From: Bog-473 sp963736525
Lineage (GTDB): Bacteria; Actinomycetota; Acidimicrobiia; Acidimicrobiales; RAAP-2
Reading direction: 5' to 3'
NCBI GenBank assembly: GCA_963736525.1
Contig: CAVTPF010000004.1
Span: 62,001-126,000, forward strand
Length of the DNA stretch: 64,000 bases
Part shown: one piece after another, positions 33,976 through 41,771 of the stretch
Numbering within the stretch: the stretch's first letter is position 1
Layout: the number at the start of each line of letters is the position of its first letter
Translations under genes and position numbers: made by a program
Notes under the pieces: generated by a model
Database searches by the model: none
Told to the model about the DNA's origin: nothing
What the model saw: the letters and a program-made list of their open reading frames with translations, nothing else

Positions 33976-35436
33976 GGCGGCCTGGGCTGCCGCCTGCGCC
34001 GAGCTGGCCGACGTGCCGCTGGTGGAGGTCTTGCCACCCGCCGACGACGCCGACCCCGGTCCGTTGACCGTGGCGGGACCACCGTGTGCCGCGGCCGGGC
34101 CCGCTGCGGCCGTCCCCGCGGTGGCGGTGGCGGTGGCGGCCCCGCCCGATGACGGGGTTGCGGGCGCGCTCCCGATCACGGGCTCGCCCTGCAGAGGCAG
34201 CTGCCCATCAACGTACGGGTTCGGGCAATTCGACGCATTCGGGGCCGGGAGGGCGGTACCGGTGATGCGTTGCACCGCGTCGAAGTCTGCCTGGACCAGG
34301 TTCGGCGGCAGGGGCGAGTATCCCAGCGCACCGGCCGACTGTTGGCCCCGGCAGGCCACGAACTGGACGAACTGACCCTCCTCGGCCTGCTTGTCAGACG
34401 ATATCTCGCTCTGCTCGGCCATGATGAGGTAGCTGTAGGCCGAGATGGAGTAGGCCGTCGGCTGCGTCGACTCGAAGACGGGGACCAGGTTCTGCTCGAG
34501 GTCCGGCTGCAGCGCGTCGGATTCCAACGCGACGGCGTCGGCCGTTTCGGAGGGCTGGACGTACGCCCCGCTGGCGTTCTGTACCGCCGCGCACGGGTCG
34601 TGGTGCAGGATCGCGTAGGCCGTCTCGACGTACGTGATGGAACCCGGGTTGCCGTAGACGTAGTTGGACGCGTTGTCAGACCCGGACTCGCCGCTCCAGT
34701 TGCCGAAGTTGTAGGGGCCCACCGTGCGCTGTCCCCCCTGCGGGATCGGCCAGATGGCCTGCGCCCCGGGCGGCGACTGCACGGCACTGGTGAAGGCCGA
34801 CCACGCGGACCCCTGCAGGGTCGAAAGGTAGTCCGAGAAGATGTAGTTGTCGCCCGACGCATCCGTTCGGTAAACGACGACGATGGGTGTGTTCGGCAGC
34901 TGCACGCCCGGATTGAGTGCGGCGATGGCCGGGTCGTTCCACTTCGTGATGGTGCCGCTGAACATGCCGACCATGACGCTGGAGTTGAGCTTGAGCGACG
35001 TGATCTGGTTGCCCAGATTGTCCTGGAGGTTGTACATGAGGCAGGTCGCGCCCGCAACGTCGGGCAGGTACTGGTAGCTGAACCCCGCTGCCGGCTCCTG
35101 GTTCGCCTGCCCGGTGCTGTAGCCGATTTCGCTCGCACCGAAGTCGACCAGCGGGTACTGGGCGAAGTTGTTGAGACCGATCACCGACGACGTCGTCGCG
35201 TAGTTGATGTTGTCGCCGTAGAGGCTCTGCACCTGCGAGGCCCACTGGTTAATGGCGACGGCGGCATAGCTCGAACCGGTCCCGGAGATCGTGGGACCCG
35301 ACGCGCCGGCGACCTGCGGACGCGTGACGAGCAGACCGCAGGCCGCGGCCAGGCATGCCATTATGCAGGCGATTCGGCTCGCCGCCGCGGGCACCCGCCT
35401 CCTGGTCGGGGTTTCAGCCAAAACGGCCATGGACAT
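33721..35436 (-). CDS. pstS: Membrane-anchored phosphate-binding protein PstS
   Basis: A 571-residue protein. Signal peptide near residues 15-42 (IACIMACLAAACGLLV). The PstS domain covers about 45-410 with GTGSSYAAVAINQW, VDFGASEIGYS, GMFSGTITKWNDPAIAALN and RTDASGDNYIFSDYLS. A Gly/Ala/Ser/Thr linker (about 430-500) is followed by an Ala/Lys-rich helix, a membrane segment (about 535-555) and an R-R-R-R cytoplasmic tail. This C-terminal anchor replaces the lipobox of normal actinobacterial PstS. ATG 35436 or 35430 overlaps the pstB end. It is the last intact gene of pstCABS and feeds phosphate to PstCA. Confidence 0.9.
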   Translation of the reverse strand: MSMAVLAETPTRRRVPAAASRIACIMACLAAACGLLVTRPQVAGASGPTISGTGSSYAAVAINQWASQVQSLYGDNINYATTSSVIGLNNFAQYPLVDFGASEIGYSTGQANQEPAAGFSYQYLPDVAGATCLMYNLQDNLGNQITSLKLNSSVMVGMFSGTITKWNDPAIAALNPGVQLPNTPIVVVYRTDASGDNYIFSDYLSTLQGSAWSAFTSAVQSPPGAQAIWPIPQGGQRTVGPYNFGNWSGESGSDNASNYVYGNPGSITYVETAYAILHHDPCAAVQNASGAYVQPSETADAVALESDALQPDLEQNLVPVFESTQPTAYSISAYSYLIMAEQSEISSDKQAEEGQFVQFVACRGQQSAGALGYSPLPPNLVQADFDAVQRITGTALPAPNASNCPNPYVDGQLPLQGEPVIGSAPATPSSGGAATATATAGTAAAGPAAAHGGPATVNGPGSASSAGGKTSTSGTSASSAQAAAQAAAQAKAAAAAAAKKAANEVSAAPGQVAGVALQRTTASLLKSPGPNADVLLAALGFLALLALPPAVAIARRRRGDVTDEPRSGNAP

Positions 35437-36253
35437 AGTCAGACGTCCTCGGGTCGACGGGTTGGGCGAAGATCTGGGTCGTCGGTCCCGACTCGACGAT
35501 CCGCCCCGGCGTGTTCTCCTCGGCGAGGAAGAAGGCGCACGAGTGCGAGACGCGCTGGGCCTGCTGCATGTTGTGGGTGACGATGACGACCGTGACATCC
35601 TCGGCGATCTCGTCGATCGTCTGCTCGATGCGGTTGGTCGACGCCGGGTCGAGCGCCGAGCACGGCTCGTCCATCAACAGGACCTTGGGGCGTACGGCGA
35701 GGGCCCGGGCGATGCAGAGGCGCTGCTGCTGGCCGCCCGAGAGCGCTCCCCCAAGGTCACGGAGCCTGTTCTTGACCTCGCTCCACAGTCCCGCCCGGGT
35801 GAGGGAGTACTCCACCAGGTCGTCCTTGTCGTGGATCCTCGTTCTCGTGAAGCGCAGGCCCGACAGCACGTTGTCGCGGACCGACATGGCCGGGAACGGG
35901 TTGGGGCGCTGGAACACCATGCCGATCTGGCGCCGCACCTCATTGGCCCGTTGGGTCGCTCCGTAGATGTCCTCGCCGTCGAGTTCCACGGAGCCCGCCA
36001 GCTGTGCGCCGGGAACGACCTCGTGCATACGGTTGAGGATACGCAGGAAGGTCGACTTCCCACATCCCGAGGGTCCGATGAGAGCCGTGACCTGGGAGCG
36101 CTCCATGTCAAGGTTGACGTCCTCGAGCACGCAGCGGCTGCCGAACCACGCGCACACACCGCGCGCCACGAGCTCACCCGCCTGCGGGGCCGCGGTCGCA
36201 GCCCCGTTTTTGCTCGCCTCGTGCACGGCCGGGGTCGGCTGGGTCGTCGTCAT
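35414..36253 (-). CDS. pstB: Phosphate ABC transporter ATPase PstB
   Basis: A 279-residue ATPase. The Walker A motif GPSGCGKST is at residues 60-68, the Q-loop at VFQRPNPFP, the ABC signature is LSGGQQQR, the Walker B is VLLMDEP, and the switch His is in VTHNM. PstB family hallmarks such as ILNRM are present. It energises phosphate import through PstC/PstA. The ATG overlaps the pstA stop by four bases. This is the only pstB in the window, although two pstC/pstA pairs exist, so it may serve both. Confidence 0.97.
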   Translation of the reverse strand: MTTTQPTPAVHEASKNGAATAAPQAGELVARGVCAWFGSRCVLEDVNLDMERSQVTALIGPSGCGKSTFLRILNRMHEVVPGAQLAGSVELDGEDIYGATQRANEVRRQIGMVFQRPNPFPAMSVRDNVLSGLRFTRTRIHDKDDLVEYSLTRAGLWSEVKNRLRDLGGALSGGQQQRLCIARALAVRPKVLLMDEPCSALDPASTNRIEQTIDEIAEDVTVVIVTHNMQQAQRVSHSCAFFLAEENTPGRIVESGPTTQIFAQPVDPRTSDYVHGRFG

Positions 36254-37482
36254 GGCGAGTCCCCTCTCGGGCGCATGACTCCCGAGGCACCACGCACGGC
36301 CGCGCCCGCCGCGCCTTTCATGGCGGCGTTCGCCTCCCTCGCGTTACGGCGTCCCCGGATCTTGTTCCCGAGCCACGTGCTGCCCAGGACCCGGGCCAGG
36401 ATGAAGATGATGAAGACCATGATGAAGAGCACAAGGGCCGCCGTGTAGCCCAGCTGGATGTCCGCCGCCTGCGACGATCGTACCTCCGTGTAGGCCAGCA
36501 GCGATAGAGCCGACTGGGGCCCGCTGAACGGGTTGGCGTTCATCAGCTTGTTGCCGAAGATGGTGAGGATCAACGGCGCCGTCTCGCCGAGTGCCACGGC
36601 CACGCTGATGAGGACGGCCGTGATCAGGCCCGACTGGGCGGTGGGGAGGACGACGGACCAGACGGTCCGCCACTGCGGCGCGGCCAGCGCGGCGGACGCC
36701 TCCCGCAGGTCGTCCGGCACGATTTTCAGCACTTCCTCGGTGCCCCGGGTCACCGTGGGCAGCAACAGGACGGCCAGGGCCAGCGCCCCGGCGAAGCCCG
36801 AGTAACCGAAATGGAGCGTCTCGATCAGGAGGGAGTAGACGAAGGCACCGGCGACGATGGCCGGGACGCCGCTCATCGCAGTGACGATGATCCGGACCCA
36901 GCGCGTCATGCGGCCCCCGACCTCGTTTAGGTAGACAGCGGTGAGCACCCCCGCCGGAACGCCCATCATGGCGGCCAGCCCGATCTGCTCCAACGTGCCG
37001 ACGATGGCGTGGGCCACCCCCGGCTTCGGGCACGGCTCACCCGGGACGCACAGCTCGAGCACGCCCTTCTGCGTGGCGAAGAGGAGATGGATGGACAAGA
37101 GCTGCCAGCCCTTGATGAAGAGGAACACCACGAGCAGGACCAGGGGGGCGAACATGCACAACGCCCCGAGCGTGACCAGCGCGGCTACCGTGCGGTCCGT
37201 GGCGACACGGCGCCCGTAGACCTGCGTGTTCACGGCCCAGTACATGGCCAGGAAGAGGACGAACCAGCAGATGACGAATCCGGTCGGTCCCGAGAGGAAC
37301 GTCAGCTGCTCGAAGAGGATCCAGACCGTGGCGAGCGACGAGGCGATGGAGACGGCGAGCACACCCAGTTCGCCGGGCTGCATCTCCCTCGGCCGGCGCG
37401 GCACCTTGCTGCGGGGCCGCGGGTACGTGGGCGTCGGTCGCGGCGGTGGCGCCAGGACGGGTCGCTGATCGGTGAGGGCCAT
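36250..37482 (-). CDS. pstA: Phosphate ABC transporter permease PstA, N-terminally extended
   Basis: A 410-residue permease, about 110 residues longer than the PstA at 245-1207. The N-terminal extension holds a Pro/Arg-rich cytoplasmic part (1-35) and two additional membrane helices (about 40-85). The permease core follows, with a large extracellular loop carrying two Cys (CVPGEPC near 165). The cytoplasmic coupling loop near 275 reads TRGTEEVLKIVPDDLREAS. The ATG overlaps the pstC stop by one base (TGATG), and the stop overlaps pstB. A basic tail ends the protein. The extension may affect assembly with the anchored PstS, but this is speculation. Confidence 0.92.
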   Translation of the reverse strand: MALTDQRPVLAPPPRPTPTYPRPRSKVPRRPREMQPGELGVLAVSIASSLATVWILFEQLTFLSGPTGFVICWFVLFLAMYWAVNTQVYGRRVATDRTVAALVTLGALCMFAPLVLLVVFLFIKGWQLLSIHLLFATQKGVLELCVPGEPCPKPGVAHAIVGTLEQIGLAAMMGVPAGVLTAVYLNEVGGRMTRWVRIIVTAMSGVPAIVAGAFVYSLLIETLHFGYSGFAGALALAVLLLPTVTRGTEEVLKIVPDDLREASAALAAPQWRTVWSVVLPTAQSGLITAVLISVAVALGETAPLILTIFGNKLMNANPFSGPQSALSLLAYTEVRSSQAADIQLGYTAALVLFIMVFIIFILARVLGSTWLGNKIRGRRNAREANAAMKGAAGAAVRGASGVMRPRGDSP

Positions 37483-38483
37483 CAGTGCGCCTTGGACCGG
37501 CTGACGATGACGGACGCGATGAAATTCACCGTCAGGGTGAACACGAAGAGCACGAGTCCGCACGCCAGCAGCGCCGAGAGGCCGAGCTTCCCACCGGACC
37601 CGAACCGGTTGGCGATCAGCGCGGCGATGGAGTTGCCGCCGGACTGAAAGATTTGTTCGGAAATCCCGTAGTTGAGACTCAGGATGATGGAGACCGCCAC
37701 GGCCTCGCCGAGGGCGCGGCCCAGGCCCAGCATGATGGCCCCGATGGTCCCGCCGAACCCGAACGGGAGCACGACGTCGCGCACGACGCGGGCGCGGGTG
37801 GCTCCGAGTGCCATGGCGCCCTCGCGCTCACCGACGGGCGTCAACGAGTAGATCTCGCGGGTGATCGACGTGACGATGGGCATGATCATGATCCCGACCA
37901 GCACCCCGGCTATGAAGTACGAGGACGTGAAGACCACCGTCCCGTTGGCGACGTGGAAGATGGGAATGAAGCCGAGGTGCACCGTCAAGAACTTCGCGAT
38001 GTCCTTGAGCCGCGGTTGGAGGAAGAAGAAGCCCCAAAGGCCGTAGATGACGCTGGGTACGGCGGCCATGAGGTCGACCATGGACGTGAGAAATCCCTTG
38101 AGTGGGAAGAAGCCCAGGAAGCTGCGCGGCGCGTACTCGTTGATGAACAGCGCGGATCCGATCGACACCGGCACCGCCACCACGACGGCGATCAGGGCGA
38201 TGACGACCGATCCGTACAAGGCGGATTCGACGCCGAACTGGGGATGGGCGCCGGTGGTGACGAAGCCCGTCGTCGTGAAGAACTTCCAGCCGGCGGCGCG
38301 CAGGGCCGGCAAGGCCTGAAGGAAGAGGAAGAGCCCGATCAGGATCAGGACGAGGAAGGTGAAGCCGCCTGCGGCCTTGGTGACGAGCCTGAAGACCTGA
38401 TCGGACCGGGAGAGCCGGCTGCGCAGCCGGATCGGGGTGAAGCGGGGGCTCTCGGCGGGAGCGTCAGGTGTGGTGACTGTCAC
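37482..38483 (-). CDS. pstC: Phosphate ABC transporter permease PstC
   Basis: A 333-residue permease of normal length. A cytoplasmic N-terminus (PRFTPIRLRSRLSRSD, residues 13-28) is followed by six membrane helices. The coupling loop is near residue 205 (VGEREGAMALGATRARVV), and a Ser/Lys end closes the protein. GTG 38483 is the start; the same start context is conserved in the chimeric frame at 29171. It leads the pstCABS operon. The N-terminal 42 residues are what survives of a second pstC in that chimera. The upstream region holds the shared promoter block. Confidence 0.94.
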   Translation of the reverse strand: MTVTTPDAPAESPRFTPIRLRSRLSRSDQVFRLVTKAAGGFTFLVLILIGLFLFLQALPALRAAGWKFFTTTGFVTTGAHPQFGVESALYGSVVIALIAVVVAVPVSIGSALFINEYAPRSFLGFFPLKGFLTSMVDLMAAVPSVIYGLWGFFFLQPRLKDIAKFLTVHLGFIPIFHVANGTVVFTSSYFIAGVLVGIMIMPIVTSITREIYSLTPVGEREGAMALGATRARVVRDVVLPFGFGGTIGAIMLGLGRALGEAVAVSIILSLNYGISEQIFQSGGNSIAALIANRFGSGGKLGLSALLACGLVLFVFTLTVNFIASVIVSRSKAH

Positions 38484-38833
38484 TGAAGAGCACTTTCATG
38501 TTCCCTCTGAGTTGTCAGTGCTGCCGCCCTGATCCGCCGAGAACGCTCAGCCCCGGTCGCCGGACGTTAGGAGCCGAAAGTTAACGGAGTTCGACTAACA
38601 CGCTACTGGAGATGAATTCTTGAGTAACCCTTGCTATTCCCGAGGTCACTGACTTTCCGCGCCAATGAGCCTGTCACGCCACGCGAACAGAAGATGACAA
38701 CGAGGTGACATCGTTCACCCTCGTTCTTGTCGAAATAAAAGGCCCTATGATTTTGCCCGTCGAGCGCTTGCCTCGATGGGCAGCGGCGCACCAATCTGGC
38801 GCTCCCTGAAAGCGAATTGACCGAGATGACGCA
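38484..38833. promoter_or_regulatory. 350-base divergent promoter region between pstC and wzy-GT4
   Basis: No gene is seen. The segment 38560-38719 is homologous to 31331-31490 upstream of pstS, nearly 90 percent identical over its first 70 bases by eye. It contains the shared 16-bp element at 38704-38719. This region probably carries the phosphate-responsive promoter of pstCABS on the minus strand and a separate promoter for the plus-strand polysaccharide gene. Confidence 0.6.
38724..38751 (+). promoter_or_regulatory. Candidate sigma-70-like promoter for wzy-GT4
   Basis: TTCTTG (38724-38729), a 16-base spacer and TATGAT (38746-38751) resemble a housekeeping promoter. Transcription would start about 75 bases before the ATG at 38834. 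It lies directly beside the conserved 16-bp element, so one regulator could affect both divergent units. Confidence 0.45.
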
Positions 38834-41599
38834 ATGATCGCACGACGAGTCAATGGCGCCAACGGAACCACCGTCGTCCTCGAGCATCCCGGGTCGCTAC
38901 CCCTCGTGGAGCACGAGACGTGGGACATCCGGCTGTACCGGTGGTACGGAAACACGCTCGGCGTCCTCGTCGTGCTCTATCTCTTGCTCGATCGAGGCAT
39001 CGCACACTTCCATCTGCCCAAGACGCCGGCCTTCATCGGGGAACTGACGCTCGCCCTTGGTGTGCTCGCCATCATGGCGGGAACGCAGTGGCTGCGGCGG
39101 GCCCTGGCCGGCGACGTGTTGCTGGGCACGCTCATCGCGTACATGATCTGGTGCCTGTTCCGCACGGTGCCCAACATGCACATCTTCGGCATTCAGGTCA
39201 CCATCCGCGACGCGGCGCTCTGGTACTACGCCGGCTTTGCCATCGCGCTGGTCGCGGCCTGCACCGCAGTGCCAGACCTGTTGGAGAAGATGGTCCGGGG
39301 CTTCAGGATCGTCCTGCCCCTCGTCACGGTCTGGTTGCCCATCGCACTCCTGCTGGAGCGCTCGGGAGTGCTGGGCCCTCGGTTTCGCTATTCGAGCGTC
39401 CCGCTTCTCTCCCACAAGCCGGGGAACATCTGCTGCGCCGCGGTCATCTGCCTCGCCTTCCTCCTCCTGATGCCCCGGAACAGGACAAACGGCGACGGGA
39501 ACGGCGACAGTGGCCGGCCACCGCGGTTCCGCCTGCTCCGTCAGCGCCGCTACCGTCCCGGCGTCTGGGTTTCCCTCATCGTCATCAACATCTTCACCAT
39601 GCTCCTGGGCGCTACGCAGACGCGCGGCGGCGGCCTGGCCGAGCTCGCCGCGGTCTTCGTGATGTTCTGCTTCATGGAGCGCACCCGGCGCAGCAGGACG
39701 CTCGCTGCCTTCATCGCCGGCCTCTTGCTGGTGATCGGGCTCGGATTGGCCACCGGAGCCTCGTACCACACGCAGAAGCGGACCATCTCCGTGTCACAGC
39801 TCTTCGAGAACGCTTCGAGCGTCAGTGGCGGCACGAACTCACAGCTCGGGGGGAGCGTCAGCTTCCGCTTCGATCTGTGGGGGACCATCTTGAGCAAGCA
39901 GGAGAAGACGTCGCACCTCGTCAACGGGTTCGGATTCGGTGTGAACCTGGCGCGTACGGGAGGCCTCAATCCCCGACCGAACCAGCCCGCCACCCTGCAG
40001 CTGCGGAGCGCCCACAACTCGTGGCTCGACGTGTTCGCCCGGACGGGGATCATCGGTGCCCTGCTGTTCCTCATCGTGTGGATCGGCTGGTTCCGCCGCA
40101 TGGGCAGAGCCCGACGACGCGCCCGGGACGAGGAGCTCCGCGGTGTCATCGGGGTCTGCATCTGCGGGAGCATCGCCATCTTGATCAATTCGTTCTTCGA
40201 CCCCACGCTCGAAGGCGCTCAGGTGGCCGCGGTCCTCTTCACGCTGTTCGGTCTCGGCATCGTGGCCACTCGGCGGTCGGAGGACGCCGGCCCCGAGCCG
40301 CCGGAGCCCTCGGACGAGCGGGCCGCGCTCCCCGCGCCCCGCGGGCCGCGCTCCCCGGCTAGTCGGGTGGCGACCCACCTGACCGACCAGACCAGCTTCG
40401 GGGCGGACGCCGGGGCCGCCCGTCGGTGGAGGGTGCTCCAGGTGCACACCCCACACCGTGAGTTCGGTGGCGAGGACGTCGCGGTGGAGGCGGACCGCCG
40501 CCTCCTGGAGGAGGGCGGCCACACTGTCGGGCAGTTCCTCGTCGAGAACCCCCGCGGGGTCGGCTCGGCGACCGGGGCGATCTTGCGAGCGCCTTGGAAC
40601 TCATCCTCCGCTCGCCAGGCGCTCGACCACGCTCGTTCGTTCCGCCCCGACATCGTCCATGTGCACAACACCTGGTTCGCTCTGTCACCGGCGGTCATCT
40701 CGACGCTCAGCACAGCGAGCTATCCGGTCCTCGTGACACTGCACAACTTCCGGACCGTGTGTGCGAACGGGCTCTTGCAGCGCGGTGGTCGCCCGTGCTC
40801 GCTCTGCGTCGGCAGCCACGCCGGGCACGCCGTCATCCACCGGTGCTACCGCGGGTCTGCCGTTCTCTCGGCGTCGGCCGCCCTGACGATCGAACTCGCT
40901 CGCCGACGCGGCGTGTGGGGCGGAAAAGTGGACGAGTTCTTCGTATTGGAGGAGAGTGCCGTGCCACCCTTGGTCGCGGGAGGCATACCGGAGGACCGCA
41001 TCACGATCCGCCCGAACTTCGTCTCCGACGCCGAACCCCGTGCGGCCACCCCGTCCACATCGTCCGACGTGGTCTTCGTGGGGCGACTGTCACCGGAGAA
41101 GGGTCCGGACCTTCTGCTCGACGCATGGCGGCGCGCCACCCCCGCTGGTCTGCGGCTGCGCGTGTACGGTGACGGACCCCTGCGCCCACTCCTCGAGACC
41201 ACCGGCGCCCCTCAGGTGAGCTTCATGGGTCGGGTGCCTCCCGCCGAGATTCGCCGCGCCCTCGGCACTGCGCGTGCACTCGTCTTTCCGTCGACCTGTC
41301 GGGAAGCCGGGCCGCTCGCGCCGCTCGAAGCAGCCGCGGCCGGGTTACCGATCGTCATGAGCGACAGCGTCGGCATGTCCGGGAGGGTCGCCGGTGCGGG
41401 TGCCGGCTGGTCCTTCCCGTCCGGCGATCCCGGAGCTCTGGCGGCACGTCTTGCACAACTCCGTGACAACGCAGCGGTTGACCGGGCGGGGGCGGCGGCG
41501 TTGGCGATGCACGAGCGTTACTACAGCCCGAACCGAGCCCTCCATGAACTCGAGAGCGCTTATCGACGGGCATATGTCCGGCAGGTGACACGACGATGA
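38834..41599 (+). CDS. Wzy/O-antigen-ligase-like polymerase fused to GT4 glycosyltransferase
   Basis: A 921-residue two-domain protein. Residues 35-480 contain about ten to twelve membrane helices, with the ligase/polymerase loop around LRSAHNSWLDVFARTGIIG (near 393-410). After an Ala/Pro-rich linker (about 490-528), residues 530-921 form a GT-B glycosyltransferase. This part has LQVHTPHREFGGEDVAV, DIVHVHNTWFALSP, VVFVGRLSPEKGPDLLLDAW and CREAGPLAPLEAAAAGLPIV. The ligase half should polymerise or transfer lipid-linked units at the outer face, while the GT half would lie in the cytoplasm. No frameshift separates the two, so this is a true fusion. The start has only a weak ribosome site. Confidence 0.88.
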   Translation: MIARRVNGANGTTVVLEHPGSLPLVEHETWDIRLYRWYGNTLGVLVVLYLLLDRGIAHFHLPKTPAFIGELTLALGVLAIMAGTQWLRRALAGDVLLGTLIAYMIWCLFRTVPNMHIFGIQVTIRDAALWYYAGFAIALVAACTAVPDLLEKMVRGFRIVLPLVTVWLPIALLLERSGVLGPRFRYSSVPLLSHKPGNICCAAVICLAFLLLMPRNRTNGDGNGDSGRPPRFRLLRQRRYRPGVWVSLIVINIFTMLLGATQTRGGGLAELAAVFVMFCFMERTRRSRTLAAFIAGLLLVIGLGLATGASYHTQKRTISVSQLFENASSVSGGTNSQLGGSVSFRFDLWGTILSKQEKTSHLVNGFGFGVNLARTGGLNPRPNQPATLQLRSAHNSWLDVFARTGIIGALLFLIVWIGWFRRMGRARRRARDEELRGVIGVCICGSIAILINSFFDPTLEGAQVAAVLFTLFGLGIVATRRSEDAGPEPPEPSDERAALPAPRGPRSPASRVATHLTDQTSFGADAGAARRWRVLQVHTPHREFGGEDVAVEADRRLLEEGGHTVGQFLVENPRGVGSATGAILRAPWNSSSARQALDHARSFRPDIVHVHNTWFALSPAVISTLSTASYPVLVTLHNFRTVCANGLLQRGGRPCSLCVGSHAGHAVIHRCYRGSAVLSASAALTIELARRRGVWGGKVDEFFVLEESAVPPLVAGGIPEDRITIRPNFVSDAEPRAATPSTSSDVVFVGRLSPEKGPDLLLDAWRRATPAGLRLRVYGDGPLRPLLETTGAPQVSFMGRVPPAEIRRALGTARALVFPSTCREAGPLAPLEAAAAGLPIVMSDSVGMSGRVAGAGAGWSFPSGDPGALAARLAQLRDNAAVDRAGAAALAMHERYYSPNRALHELESAYRRAYVRQVTRR

Positions 41600-41771
41600 A
41601 CAGGGTGAATGGGCGGTTTGACCCGTTTGACAGGGCCTCCGTGCTCGGACACACTGAGCCGCGTTCTGATTGAGCGCGGGGCGCACTCGTCGGAATGCCA
41701 AGCATTGGCATGCCATCCGTTTGACACCTCGGACTGCAGAGAACCTCTTGGCCACATACGACCGACCGCCG

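Noticed and set aside
26071..35436. LPXTG-type sorting signals on the anchored surface proteins
   Set aside because: No LPXTG-like or LAXTG-like motif precedes the C-terminal helices. Anchoring seems to be by the helix itself, consistent with the sortase-like protein being non-catalytic.
37485..38486. Open frame of 333 codons on the plus strand antisense to pstC
   Set aside because: It is a GC-bias shadow. Its translation is rich in Arg, Gly, Asp and His without domain features, whereas the minus strand encodes a clear PstC.
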